A stretch of DNA of 64,000 bases from Gordonia sputi NBRC 100414. GTDB lineage: Bacteria; Actinomycetota; Actinomycetes; Mycobacteriales; Mycobacteriaceae. Location: NCBI RefSeq assembly GCF_000248055.1, contig NZ_BAFC01000123.1, positions 38,277 to 102,276 on the forward strand, given 5' to 3'. Position 1 is the first letter of the stretch. Each line of letters starts with the position of its first letter. Shown in pieces: positions 8,067-17,078 of this stretch. The notes beneath the pieces were generated by a model. The model made no database searches, was not told where the DNA came from, and saw only the letters and a list, made by a program, of their open reading frames with translations. The translations under genes were made by a program, and so were the position numbers.

Positions 8067-9221
8067 TTATGTGACGGGGTGCACACTCATCGAAAATGGG
8101 GCAGGAAGCTCGGTGTGTCCGTTCAGCAGTCGCGCGATTGCCTGTGCACTTCGGAAAGCTGCGAGACCGTCGCCGAATGGATTCGTGCGACTTCTCATGG
8201 CGGAGCGCGCCTCTGGGTCGTCCAATAGTCGTCGCGCGGTTGTGAGGATTATGTTGCGATCGGTGCCGACTGAAATTGCACAGCCGTACTCAATTGCCTC
8301 GATTCGCTCTGTGACGTCACGCGCAACGAGGACGGGCACCCCGAAGGTTGGCGCCTCCTCTTGGATGCCGCCCGAGTCGGAGATGATGAGAGTCGAGGCT
8401 TTCATCACACCTACGAGCTCTTCGTAGGGGAGTGGATCGGTGAGAGTCACCCGGTCATGCTCCCCGAGGCGCAGGTGGACCTGTTGTCGGACAGCAGGAT
8501 TGGGGTGCGTGGGGCACAGCACGTGCAGTGTCGGATACTCCGCCAGGAGCTGCGCCACTGCGTCGAGTACCTGCTCGAGGGGATCTCCCCACGACTCACG
8601 GCGATGCATTGTCAACAGGATCAGTGGTGTCGGCAGGGCGGTGGTCTGCGGAAGGCTGGCAGCGATGCGCAGCACAGCGTCGATTACTGTGTTTCCGGTC
8701 ACGTACACGCGATCTGCGGGAATTCCGTCGCCGATGAGATTGCGTTCCGCGCGTGAAGTCGGCGCGAGATGGAAGTCGGCGATCTGCCCGATCAGCTTGC
8801 GGTTTGCCTCTTCGGGAAACGGCGAGTGAAGGTCGTGCGAGCGCAATCCCGCTTCGAGATGTACCACGGGAATCTTTGCCCAGAATGCGGCCAGTGCGCC
8901 AGCCAGTGCGGTTGTCGTGTCCCCCTGAACGACGACAGCGTCAGGGTGCTTGGTGGACCACAAGCTGGAAAGGTTGGCGATTAGAGCTGATATCAGCGTT
9001 GGCAAGCCGCCGTCGCCGCGATCGAGTTCCAACGTCAGATCGGGTGCGATTCCGAAGACGCGCAATGAATCTCTGACCATTGTCGGGTGCTGTCCGCTCG
9101 CCACCAGCTGCGCGTCGAACCCTAGTTTGCCGAGCTCACGATAGAGCGGTGCAAGCTTGATGGCTTCTGGGCGAGTTCCGGCAACTAGGTGAACGGTCTG
9201 CACCCGCGATAGACTACTCAC
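8067..9221 (-). CDS. wecB: UDP-N-acetylglucosamine 2-epimerase (non-hydrolysing)
   Basis: 384 residues with the full WecB motif series: GTRPEAIKLAP (15-25), QGDTTTALAG (99-108), HLEAGLRS (121-128), FPEEANRK (135-142), TMHRRESWG (204-212) and SDSGGIQEEAP (281-291). It interconverts UDP-GlcNAc and UDP-ManNAc in the cytoplasm and so supplies ManNAc for the polysaccharide. No ManNAc dehydrogenase (WecC) is present nearby. It is the first gene of a four-gene minus-strand operon and diverges from the DMT-like gene by a very short gap. The first start is GTG at 9221; GTG at 9203 (VQTVHLVAG) is an alternative. Confidence 0.93.
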   Translation of the reverse strand: MSSLSRVQTVHLVAGTRPEAIKLAPLYRELGKLGFDAQLVASGQHPTMVRDSLRVFGIAPDLTLELDRGDGGLPTLISALIANLSSLWSTKHPDAVVVQGDTTTALAGALAAFWAKIPVVHLEAGLRSHDLHSPFPEEANRKLIGQIADFHLAPTSRAERNLIGDGIPADRVYVTGNTVIDAVLRIAASLPQTTALPTPLILLTMHRRESWGDPLEQVLDAVAQLLAEYPTLHVLCPTHPNPAVRQQVHLRLGEHDRVTLTDPLPYEELVGVMKASTLIISDSGGIQEEAPTFGVPVLVARDVTERIEAIEYGCAISVGTDRNIILTTARRLLDDPEARSAMRSRTNPFGDGLAAFRSAQAIARLLNGHTELPAPFSMSVHPVT

Positions 9222-9243
9222 ATTCCCGAGTGTGGGATACTTA

Positions 9244-10140
9244 ATGGGGCGGATTCGAGTTGACGTGAAAATCGACTATTTCTATCTCGCTGCAGCGGTG
9301 GGGACCTATGCGGTGGGGTTGGTGTGTCAGAGCGTGGGTGCCAAGCGGCAGCCACAGCTCGGCGTGCGCTTTCAGGCGTTGGCCAGGCTGGCGGGAGATC
9401 CGCTGTATATCGTCGGATTTCTCTGTCAGACAGCGGGTTTCGTGCTCGCTTTTCTCGCCCGCGCGAATCTTCCGATCTACTTGGTGCAAGGCGCGGTGTG
9501 CGCGTCCGTGGCGCTTGCTGCATTCATTGGCTACGCAGTTCTCGGACGGCAGACCTCGACGAGTGAACTCGCGGTATTCGTCGCCATGGCGGGTGCTGTC
9601 GCGATGCTGCTCGCTGCGTCGCGTCCATCGAATGCGTATGACATCAGTGGGGGTGCACTCCTGGGCTTTGCGATTCTGACGGTCGTGGTGACGGGGGCAA
9701 CGTTCGCCGCGTCACGGTGCGCTGGGGCCGTACCGCTCGCGTGTCTGGCGGGAGTCAGTTTTGCGGTACTCGCGGTGGCGGGCCGACCGGTTGCGTCGCA
9801 CATCGGCGTTGGGCTTGTCGGTGATCCATTGGCGTGGATAGTGCTCGCCACCGCGGTGGTCGGGCAGGTGCAGATGGCGCTTGCGCTCGCGCGCGGGTCG
9901 ACGACGGTAGTCGGGTCGGTGATGGATTCGACGACGCTGGTGGTGGGGTCGGTCGTCGGGCTGCTGCTCCTCGGTGACCGCATCGCTGAGGGACGGGCGC
10001 TGTGGGTGATCGTTGGCGTCCTGATCTCCGTCGGCGGAGTTGCCGCGATGGCGGGGATCGATTCGCGGCGGCGTCGCGCGGCAGAGTCGTCGAAGATCGG
10101 CCGCACTGACGCGGTCGAGATCTACATGGCAGAGGGGTGA
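9244..10140 (+). CDS. Multi-spanning membrane protein, DMT/EamA-like
   Basis: 298 residues from the ATG at 9244 (a GTG at 9232 adds four). About nine to ten hydrophobic helices in two similar halves, with short basic loops and a charged C-terminus, resemble the drug/metabolite transporter superfamily. In mycobacterial and other EPS or glycolipid loci such proteins act as small-molecule or lipid-sugar exporters; the substrate here is unknown. It is followed directly by the deacetylase gene with one base between stop and start, so the two are co-transcribed. Confidence 0.72.
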   Translation: MGRIRVDVKIDYFYLAAAVGTYAVGLVCQSVGAKRQPQLGVRFQALARLAGDPLYIVGFLCQTAGFVLAFLARANLPIYLVQGAVCASVALAAFIGYAVLGRQTSTSELAVFVAMAGAVAMLLAASRPSNAYDISGGALLGFAILTVVVTGATFAASRCAGAVPLACLAGVSFAVLAVAGRPVASHIGVGLVGDPLAWIVLATAVVGQVQMALALARGSTTVVGSVMDSTTLVVGSVVGLLLLGDRIAEGRALWVIVGVLISVGGVAAMAGIDSRRRRAAESSKIGRTDAVEIYMAEG

Positions 10141-10141
10141 G

Positions 10142-11107
10142 ATGAACTCGTCGACAATTGCGAGTGTGTCGGTCGATCTGGACAACGTCTGGTCGTACCT
10201 GAAGACACACGGGGACCCCGAGTGGGAGGCCCGTCCCAGCTACCTGCCGGTGGCAGTGCCGCGGATCGTCGAACTGTTCGGTGAACTCGACCAGCGCACA
10301 ACGGTCTTCGTCATCGGTGCTGACGCCGTGCGTGATGACGGTGCCGATGCGGTCTCCGTGTTCAGCGGACTCGGCCACGAAATCGGTAATCATTCATTCG
10401 AACACGAGCCGTGGTTGCAGAGATACGACGCCGCGCAGCTCGCTTCGGAGGTCGACAGAACTCATGAGGCGATCGTGGCCGCTGGTGCGCCTGCGCCAGT
10501 AGGTTTTCGGGCACCTGGTTACAGCCACACGCCAGAGTTGTTCAGACTTCTCATCGAGCGTGGCTACCGCTACGACGCGAGCGTGTTGCCCACCTGGATC
10601 GGTCCGCTCGCTCGTTATCAGCACTTCCGCGGCGCCGAGCTGACAGATGAACAACGGGAAGACCGGGCGGACCTGTTCGGCGGATTCGGGCAGGTGCGAC
10701 GGAGTCTCCACCCGCATCGGATGTCGACGTCGAGCGGCGATCTCGTGGAACTGCCCGTGACAACGCTTCCGCTTGCGCGGGTTCCGGTGCACGGGTCGTA
10801 CCTCGTTCAGCTGTATTCGATCTCTCCGCGTCTGGCCCGGGGGTACTTTCTCGCTGCGGTCCGGATGTGTCGCCTGCGCGGAGTGGGCATGTCGATGTTG
10901 ATTCATCCCACCGACCTGCTCGACGGGCGGGACGTGGCAGAGATGGCGTTCTTCCCTGGGATGGGTATTCGCGCTGAAGAGAAGAACGCATTCATGGCGT
11001 GGGTCATCCGTACGATGCAGGCCAACTTCGATGTCGTGGGTACAGGCGATCACGTCGACGCGATGTCGGCCCCGGGAGTGTCGATGCCTGCCGTGGAGGT
11101 CGGGTGA
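10142..11107 (+). CDS. Polysaccharide deacetylase (NodB homology, CE4-like)
   Basis: 321 residues. NodB motif 1 is VDLDNVW (Asp12, Asp14), motif 2 is NHSFEH (His84, His88, completing the metal triad), motif 3 is GFRAPGY (Arg123), and a C-terminal HPTDL fits the catalytic-histidine motif. There is no signal peptide, so it would act on cytoplasmic lipid-linked or nucleotide-linked N-acetyl sugars rather than on finished polymer. A GAGGGG site overlaps the end of the preceding membrane gene. Its 3' end overlaps the convergent GT87-like gene by 58 bp. With WecB nearby, a de-N-acetylated amino sugar in the repeat unit is a reasonable inference. Confidence 0.86.
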   Translation: MNSSTIASVSVDLDNVWSYLKTHGDPEWEARPSYLPVAVPRIVELFGELDQRTTVFVIGADAVRDDGADAVSVFSGLGHEIGNHSFEHEPWLQRYDAAQLASEVDRTHEAIVAAGAPAPVGFRAPGYSHTPELFRLLIERGYRYDASVLPTWIGPLARYQHFRGAELTDEQREDRADLFGGFGQVRRSLHPHRMSTSSGDLVELPVTTLPLARVPVHGSYLVQLYSISPRLARGYFLAAVRMCRLRGVGMSMLIHPTDLLDGRDVAEMAFFPGMGIRAEEKNAFMAWVIRTMQANFDVVGTGDHVDAMSAPGVSMPAVEVG

Positions 11108-12450
11108 CCATGCGTAGTTTGAACGCCGGCGCCGGCAGCGTCCACAGGGACGACGGCCCCTCGGCCCGTGCGCAACACCGCCCACAGCCCAGCGATCACG
11201 AGGACGGTCCCGGCGACCAGCAGCACGCGCATCAGCCAGATGGAAAAGTTCTCGACGCCGAAGGCTTGGCCCAGCTGATCGACCGCGTAGTAGTGCGATA
11301 TACCTGCTCCGATGAACAGGAGTACCAAGCCGGGCGCGAGGCGCCTGCGGACTCGGCTATCACGGGCTACTTCGAATGCGCCGAGGACGATCGGCGGAAT
11401 GAGCCACGCGGCATCGTAACTGAGGTGGTAAAGGGTCAAGGTGATCAACGACAGCCCGAGCAGGACGGCAATCCACTCAAACCGGAACGGCGTTCGTCGC
11501 ACCACGACGTAGGCGGCGACGACGCCGGCGACTGCGACCGCAACCGTAGTGAGGGTGGATACGCCGAATCCAGCGTGCTGCAGGCTCCCGACGATATCGA
11601 TGCGCTCGTCGAGCCAGTCCGTTGTTCTTCTGGTGGACGATTCGCTGATGTTGCCGACCAGACTGCTGAACCAGCCTGGGACACCCGAGATTCCGCCGGC
11701 CATCACCGGTGTCGCGGCGAGGGAGACGAGTGTGGCGAATCCGACGCCGATCAACGCTCGGCGCCACGCCCCACGGGCGAGAAGGACAACCACTACGGCG
11801 AGTCCGATATGCGGCTTCATGCAGCAGACTGCGACGAGTATCACACCAATGTACTTGTTACGCACCATAATTGCGGGAACGGCGAGCAAGACGTACACAA
11901 TGCTCGGCTGACCGAGGTAGTAGGCAAGGGTCACCGGGCGGCACAACAGCAGGAGAATCGCTCCCCACGTTGCCGCCACCGCGCGCTTGATGGCACCCTC
12001 GCGTCCAGCTGGAATCAGTGCTGCGGGGGTGAGTTCAGCGGCACGCAATCCGAGCCAGCAGCCCGTAGCGACGATGACGGCCATGGCGACGACTGTCTCG
12101 AGCAGGCCAGCTGCTCGCCAGTCCATCCATCCAAGCGGGGCCCACAGGACGAGATGGCCGGGCGCATACGTCGGGTAATCCAGAGAGTTGGGGAAATGTT
12201 GCAGGTACGTCTCAGTGTCGTAGGGATTGTTCCCCGTGATGAACCAGGTCACCGGGCGCCACGTCGCGTCGCGAAAATCGACGAGCGACAGGTGGCACAG
12301 GTGCGCACCGCATTCGACGGCTTCGTCAGCGCGGATCCGGTCGGCCAGGGTTTTCCGCGCGAGCGCGAATGCGAGGGCGATCGCCACGGCCAGGGAGGCG
12401 CCGAGAGTAGGAAGCTCCCAGCGGTTGGCGAACCTAGGACTCAGCGGCAT
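11050..12450 (-). CDS. Glycosyltransferase family 87-like integral membrane enzyme
   Basis: 466 residues with about ten to twelve membrane helices. The first extracytoplasmic loop is long and carries acidic residues (RADEAVE, then NPYDTETYLQ), and the middle has LGQPSIVYVLLAVP, as in the DUF2029/GT87 mannosyltransferases that use polyprenyl-phosphate-mannose. GGAGGTG eight bases upstream gives a strong start at 12450. It would add a sugar outside the membrane, and the GT2 at 7051-7923 could make its donor. The C-terminal tail overlaps the end of the convergent deacetylase gene. Confidence 0.82.
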   Translation of the reverse strand: MPLSPRFANRWELPTLGASLAVAIALAFALARKTLADRIRADEAVECGAHLCHLSLVDFRDATWRPVTWFITGNNPYDTETYLQHFPNSLDYPTYAPGHLVLWAPLGWMDWRAAGLLETVVAMAVIVATGCWLGLRAAELTPAALIPAGREGAIKRAVAATWGAILLLLCRPVTLAYYLGQPSIVYVLLAVPAIMVRNKYIGVILVAVCCMKPHIGLAVVVVLLARGAWRRALIGVGFATLVSLAATPVMAGGISGVPGWFSSLVGNISESSTRRTTDWLDERIDIVGSLQHAGFGVSTLTTVAVAVAGVVAAYVVVRRTPFRFEWIAVLLGLSLITLTLYHLSYDAAWLIPPIVLGAFEVARDSRVRRRLAPGLVLLFIGAGISHYYAVDQLGQAFGVENFSIWLMRVLLVAGTVLVIAGLWAVLRTGRGAVVPVDAAGAGVQTTHGHPTSTAGIDTPGADIAST

Positions 12451-12536
12451 CGGGTCACCTCCGTCCGATCAGGGCGCAGAACTGCCTGCTCACTTTACAC
12501 AGAGAATGTGCAGAAGCGATTGTCGGGCGGCTCGCG

Positions 12537-13847
12537 ATGACGGTCACCGAGAATTCAACTGTCGAGGTCAGGCGAAGTTTTAGCCTTCGTTTCGTGGCTG
12601 CGGGTATGGGTTTGCTGTGCACCTTCGCGATGACGATTGTCGCGTATCGGGCACTTGATTTGAGACAGGCCGCTGTCTTCTTCGCAATTCTGGCGGCATT
12701 GTCGATCGGCCCGATGGTAGGTCGACTCGGCTTGGGACCGAACGTGATACGGCTGCTACCGACGGCAAAGACTAGCGCAGAGGCGAGGCGTATCGCCTCC
12801 GTCCACCTCCGCGCGACACTCGTACTCTCGGTGATCAGTGCGCCATTCATCGGTCTCATTGCGACGTGGGCTATGCGGGGCGAAAGGCAGTACTGGCCCG
12901 TACTGATCCTGACCGTCGTCGTGGTCATCGTCGAGTCGATGCGGCTCACGCTCAGTGATATATTCGCCGCCCACGGTCGAGTAGGAATGGCCGTGTTGAC
13001 CACGCACCATGTCCGCAGCACGATCGTGCTTCCGGCGGTCGCTCTACTTCTTTTCGCATTCGACAAATCGTCGTTGACGGAAGTTCTCGCGGTGTACACC
13101 GCGGTGGCCGTGATGCAGTTGGCGGCCGCGCTGATCGTCGGCCGTGCTCAAGTGTCGTTGATCAGCGAAGGACAATTGCGCACCTTGCGGGATCCGATAC
13201 GGAACGGCGCCAAGCTCTTCGTCCTCGACCTCTCTGCGTTCGTGTGTCTTCCGGCAACCATCTGGCTGGCCAACTTCGTGTTCACGCCCCACGACGCCGC
13301 CACCTATGCCGCTGCTGCAACGTTGGCGCTGCAGGTCACGATCCTGGAGAGTCTCGCATCGCTCGCCGTGACCCCCGTCGTCGCGCGGGAATGGGTTGCG
13401 GGGAACCGGGAACGCGTGGTGTCTGTGCTCGCGGCAGTGGCAACGCTGGGGACGCTCGTGACACTTCTGATCATCGCTGTGCTGGCAGTGTTGGGGGAGA
13501 CCATGGTCTCGTGGGCCTACGGCCCGTCGATGTCGGCTGCGGGTCCGCTACTCCTTGTCCTGGCGGCGGGCGGCATCGCGAAAACTGCGCTGGGTGGAAA
13601 CATCACGATGCTGGTCATCAGCGACAACATCGATCGGGCGGCTTGGGCCGCGTTTGCTGTTCTGGTGTGTGCGGTGCCTGCAGGCATCTTGGCGGCGGTC
13701 GAGGGCGGACCGATGGCGTTGGCGATCGTATCGGCGTGTGCGGTGACGTTGACCGCGGTAGTCCAATGGCTCAGTGCCCGTAGGGTTCTCGAAGGCACAC
13801 CACGACCGAGTTTCGCTGTGCGGTCGTCATTGTCGACGTTCCGCTGA
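12537..13847 (+). CDS. Wzx-type polysaccharide flippase (MOP superfamily)
   Basis: 436 residues with about twelve predicted helices and the even spacing of oligosaccharide flippases; few charged residues are found inside the bundle. It would move the lipid-linked repeat unit across the membrane. It is divergent from the GT87-like gene, with 86 bp of shared promoter space, and convergent with the GT4 gene at 13865. It is the only flippase candidate of the first EPS cluster, pairing with the Wzy-like protein at 17075-18427. Confidence 0.82.
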   Translation: MTVTENSTVEVRRSFSLRFVAAGMGLLCTFAMTIVAYRALDLRQAAVFFAILAALSIGPMVGRLGLGPNVIRLLPTAKTSAEARRIASVHLRATLVLSVISAPFIGLIATWAMRGERQYWPVLILTVVVVIVESMRLTLSDIFAAHGRVGMAVLTTHHVRSTIVLPAVALLLFAFDKSSLTEVLAVYTAVAVMQLAAALIVGRAQVSLISEGQLRTLRDPIRNGAKLFVLDLSAFVCLPATIWLANFVFTPHDAATYAAAATLALQVTILESLASLAVTPVVAREWVAGNRERVVSVLAAVATLGTLVTLLIIAVLAVLGETMVSWAYGPSMSAAGPLLLVLAAGGIAKTALGGNITMLVISDNIDRAAWAAFAVLVCAVPAGILAAVEGGPMALAIVSACAVTLTAVVQWLSARRVLEGTPRPSFAVRSSLSTFR

Positions 13848-13864
13848 TGGGTTTCGACGTGTCG

Positions 13865-14923
13865 TCAGTGAATTGACGGTGTGATCGCTTCGAGCACACG
13901 CTCGGCGGACAGCCGCCACGAGAATCTGCGCGCGTTATCGTGTCCCATGCGAATCAGCTTGGTGCGCAACCCGGTGTCTTCGGACACGCGGCGTACGGCG
14001 TCGATCATCGCCTGAGCATCACCCGGAGCGAAGAACACTGCTGCCTCGCCCGCAACCTCGGGGATCGACGCCGCATCACTACACACAACCGGGCAGCCCG
14101 ACACCTGCGCCTCGACAACCGGCAGTCCGAAGCCCTCGTACCGCGACGGGAAGACCAACGCGCGGCAATGTCGATACAGGTATGCGAGCTCGGCATCATC
14201 CAGGCGTCCGGCGACGGTTGCGCCAGCGGCAAGTGGCGAAGCATCGCTGAACACTTGAGGATTGCCCGACGCTCCCACGACAATGACCGGAAAACCCTCG
14301 GACACCAGCGCGTTGACGGGCTCGGGAAGATTCTTGTGCTGGGCGAGGGTGCCGACTACGACGACGGATTTCGCGATGTCGACTGTGTCACCGAGGTCGG
14401 GTGCGTGCTCGTCGACCGCGTCGAAACCGTCTGCCGCACAGTGTGCAACATCGAATCGTTCAGCGGGAACATGCAGGAAATCGGCGAGTTCGCCAGCGCT
14501 GAACCGGGATACGGTGACGAGGTGTGCTGCCGTCCGCGACAGCAGGAAATACATCACGGCGTAGAAGGCGACAAACGACCGTCGGAAAGTCGACGAAAAC
14601 CGGAACGGGGTTGCGTCATGCATCGTGACCAGCTGTTTGCGCTTGAGCAGCGGTGCAGGTCCGGCAAAATTGAGAAGAAGCGCACCACGGGTGGTCAGTG
14701 GCAGGTCAAGCTGCTCGAAGGCGACGCCGCTCCAGCGCGAACGATGCACCCGCGCACCACTGTCGACCAGCCACTCCGGCATCTCGGCGTCTGCGGGAAC
14801 GTCGACGACGAACCGGCGTTCCGGTGCAAGTGTCAAGAGCGCGCGTACCATCTCGTTGGCGTAACGCTGGGTGCCCGTCATCGATTGCGCGAGCCACTTG
14901 CCATTGATGTGTATCTCGCTCAT
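13865..14923 (-). CDS. Glycosyltransferase family 4
   Basis: 352 residues with a GT-B fold. The C-terminal half has VVGTLAQHKNLPE and the E-X7-E motif in RYEGFGLPVVEAQVSG, which binds the nucleotide sugar. The N-terminus starts INGKWLAQSMTGTQRYANEM, as in GT4 enzymes of EPS loci. The start ATG overlaps the upstream stop by ATGA at 14920-14923. It is the last gene of the minus-strand operon that begins at the Wzz-like gene (20649). The sugar transferred cannot be told from sequence. Confidence 0.9.
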   Translation of the reverse strand: MSEIHINGKWLAQSMTGTQRYANEMVRALLTLAPERRFVVDVPADAEMPEWLVDSGARVHRSRWSGVAFEQLDLPLTTRGALLLNFAGPAPLLKRKQLVTMHDATPFRFSSTFRRSFVAFYAVMYFLLSRTAAHLVTVSRFSAGELADFLHVPAERFDVAHCAADGFDAVDEHAPDLGDTVDIAKSVVVVGTLAQHKNLPEPVNALVSEGFPVIVVGASGNPQVFSDASPLAAGATVAGRLDDAELAYLYRHCRALVFPSRYEGFGLPVVEAQVSGCPVVCSDAASIPEVAGEAAVFFAPGDAQAMIDAVRRVSEDTGLRTKLIRMGHDNARRFSWRLSAERVLEAITPSIH

Positions 14924-15984
14924 ATGACCTTCTGGAAGAACCGATCGTAGAGTCGTCCGAGCGCTGCGCGTTGCGCGTCGTCGGTGTTGTCGGCGAGTGC
15001 GCGTTGGGTCGACTCGGTTGTGGCAGCGTAGGTTTCGGGATCAGCGAGAGCTTTGAGTAGAGGCTCGAGCTGCGAGGGATGGTCGATCGTCATCGGCATG
15101 CGGAAACCGTGCACGTACGGCTGTGCGCGTGCGATCACCGGAAGGCCGGCCGTCGCGGCCTCGAGGATGGAGATCGGAAAGCCCTCCCACTGGGCTGTGT
15201 GGAGGTAGACATCAGCCGCAGCAAGTGTCTTCAATGCCTGTTCACGACTCAGCCAACCCGTGACATCGACGCCCGCGCTACGTAGGAGCCGGGCGCTCTC
15301 TTCGTCGCCGCCGCCGATCCACACGGCCTCGAAGTCGGTGCCGGAGCGACGCGCAGATGCGACACACTCGGCAAAGAAGTGCGCGTCCTTCTGCGGCCCC
15401 AATCGCCCGTTGCCGGCGATTCGCAATCGTGTTGACGCCGTCCGCTGATGTTGGGGTATGTGTGAGGGGGTCACGTTGGGCACCAGGACAGTCCTGGGAT
15501 TCGATACGGGCCACTCCGAGAGCTCCCGTTCGCGCGGGGAACATGCGCCGATTGCAGAAGTGTTGAACGATAGCAGCCACTCTGCGAACCGAAATCCGGT
15601 TCGGATCACGCCGGGTACGTCGCGCCGTTCGAACGCGTAGCAATGCGGCGTATACACGATGGGGGTGCGCTGTGAGTTTCGCAGCGCCAATCGAACGTAT
15701 ACCCCGGCCTTGCTCGAGTGTGCATGAATAACAGCCGGGCCCTTGTCCCGCACGGTGCCGTTGAGGAACCGGATCCTGTTCGCGGTTCCTTCCGGAAGTT
15801 CGATCGTCGAAGCGAACTGGCCCAACGACTCAACATCCACCGTTGCCTCGGCACGTGTGGCGTAGACGAGGTGGTGCTCGACGTCGGGATAGTTGCGCAC
15901 GTAGTCGCCGATTGCGGCTGCGGTCCCGCTCGCGAAGGACTCCGTGACGTGGATGAGTTGACGGCCAGTTGTGTGACTGGTCAT
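14920..15984 (-). CDS. Glycosyltransferase family 4
   Basis: 354 residues. GT-B fold with IHAHSSKAGVYVR in the acceptor half, NGRLGPQKDAHFF after the linker and the E-X7-E motif WEGFPISILEAATAG. I start it at the ATG at 15984, which overlaps the upstream TGA (ATGA) and follows a GAGGTG site; an upstream GTG at 16017 would lie inside the beta-helix gene. HAHSSKAG is typical of GT4 enzymes using UDP-sugars, such as UDP-Glc or UDP-Gal. It is coupled at both ends to its neighbours. Confidence 0.9.
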   Translation of the reverse strand: MTSHTTGRQLIHVTESFASGTAAAIGDYVRNYPDVEHHLVYATRAEATVDVESLGQFASTIELPEGTANRIRFLNGTVRDKGPAVIHAHSSKAGVYVRLALRNSQRTPIVYTPHCYAFERRDVPGVIRTGFRFAEWLLSFNTSAIGACSPRERELSEWPVSNPRTVLVPNVTPSHIPQHQRTASTRLRIAGNGRLGPQKDAHFFAECVASARRSGTDFEAVWIGGGDEESARLLRSAGVDVTGWLSREQALKTLAAADVYLHTAQWEGFPISILEAATAGLPVIARAQPYVHGFRMPMTIDHPSQLEPLLKALADPETYAATTESTQRALADNTDDAQRAALGRLYDRFFQKVI

Positions 15985-17078
15985 TTCACCTCGAGTGGGA
16001 TTTGATTGCGAGACCACCGCGATGTGGTACTGATCTGGCGTGGCACGTTGGTGACGAAGGGTTGAACCGAACTATCGACCAGAGCAATCTGTGTGAATGA
16101 GATATTGCTGATCGGTGCGCCCCCGTCGGCGAGCACCGCGACGTCGCGGCCTGCCTTCGCCGGGGTTGACTTGATGGTTACGTCGGCTATCCGGACTGAG
16201 TCGATGCCGTGACCGCGGTTTCCGGCGTAGACCAATATCGCACCCTGAACGGCGGTGCCGACGTTGGCAGACGTTATCGTGCCGCTCGCCACCGAAACCT
16301 GCCACACCGAATGGGTATAGAACGGATTGCCCTCGCTGGCGATGTACAGGCCTGCCGCAGCGGTATTGGAGACGTTCAAACCGTTGATGCTAATGCGAAT
16401 GCCTCCGACGACGCTGATTCCGCGACCCCACCGGTTTCCGTTCACAGTGATGTTCGTTTCCTTGATATCGGAGCACAGTCCGCCATTGGCGTAGCTCACG
16501 ACGGCCACACCGTCGTCGCCGGTACCGGACGTCGTCACGTTGCTCACCGAGCCACCGCTCGCCCCGTTGGTGATGTGAACGCCATCGGCAAGGGTGTTCG
16601 AGACATTCACGCGATCGATGGTGAAGTTCTTCGCACCGTCGACGAAGAGGCCGGCAGCGGCCGAGCCGTTGATCGTCACATCGCGGACGGTGTCGTTCTG
16701 TCCGCTGATCACCAATTTGTGCTGATCCAGGCCGGTCTGCCGCTGTCCGCGAGTTGCCCCGTTGAAAGTGATACCCGAGATGCTCACCCCATTGGCACTC
16801 ACCTGTACAGATGAACTCAAGTCGTTCGTCGCGGCGAGCACCGTGTTATCACCTGTGATGGTGACGTTCGGTACCCGGATCTTGAGAGCTCCGGAATGGC
16901 GGTAGGTACCGCCGTCCAATCGGAGAGTCGACCCGGGTGTCAGGGCGTCGAACTTCTTCTGTAGAACCTGGGTCCGGTCAGCGTTCACTGGCGCGGTCGC
17001 GGCCGAACCGCACCCCGAGATCAGCAGAAGGATCGACAGCGATACCAACCCGATCACGGTCACGTGGCGCTTGCTCAT
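15981..17078 (-). CDS. Secreted right-handed beta-helix lipoprotein
   Basis: 365 residues. A lipoprotein signal with lipobox LISGC (Cys23) is followed by about 320 residues of parallel beta-helix repeats, seen as regularly spaced turns such as VTINGSAAAGLFVDGAKNFTI and VNVSNTLADGVHITNGASGG. This fold is used by polysaccharide lyases, hydrolases and epimerases. It would sit on the outer face of the membrane. Overlaps of four bases (ATGA) couple it to the Wzy-like gene before it and the GT4 gene after it, so it is made in step with the polymerase. It may trim, cut or epimerise the polymer; catalytic residues cannot be assigned by eye. Confidence 0.82.
   Translation of the reverse strand: MSKRHVTVIGLVSLSILLLISGCGSAATAPVNADRTQVLQKKFDALTPGSTLRLDGGTYRHSGALKIRVPNVTITGDNTVLAATNDLSSSVQVSANGVSISGITFNGATRGQRQTGLDQHKLVISGQNDTVRDVTINGSAAAGLFVDGAKNFTIDRVNVSNTLADGVHITNGASGGSVSNVTTSGTGDDGVAVVSYANGGLCSDIKETNITVNGNRWGRGISVVGGIRISINGLNVSNTAAAGLYIASEGNPFYTHSVWQVSVASGTITSANVGTAVQGAILVYAGNRGHGIDSVRIADVTIKSTPAKAGRDVAVLADGGAPISNISFTQIALVDSSVQPFVTNVPRQISTTSRWSRNQIPLEVK

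Noticed and set aside
11050..11107. Overlap of deacetylase and GT87-like gene ends as evidence of an error
   Set aside because: Both C-termini are beyond their conserved domains, and such convergent overlaps occur elsewhere in the window (51853-51918).
10999..12540. A 513-codon plus-strand reading frame over the GT87-like gene
   Set aside because: It is antisense to a gene with clear membrane topology and a GGAGGTG start. Its product is rich in His, Arg, Asp and Gly, typical of shadow frames in GC-rich DNA.
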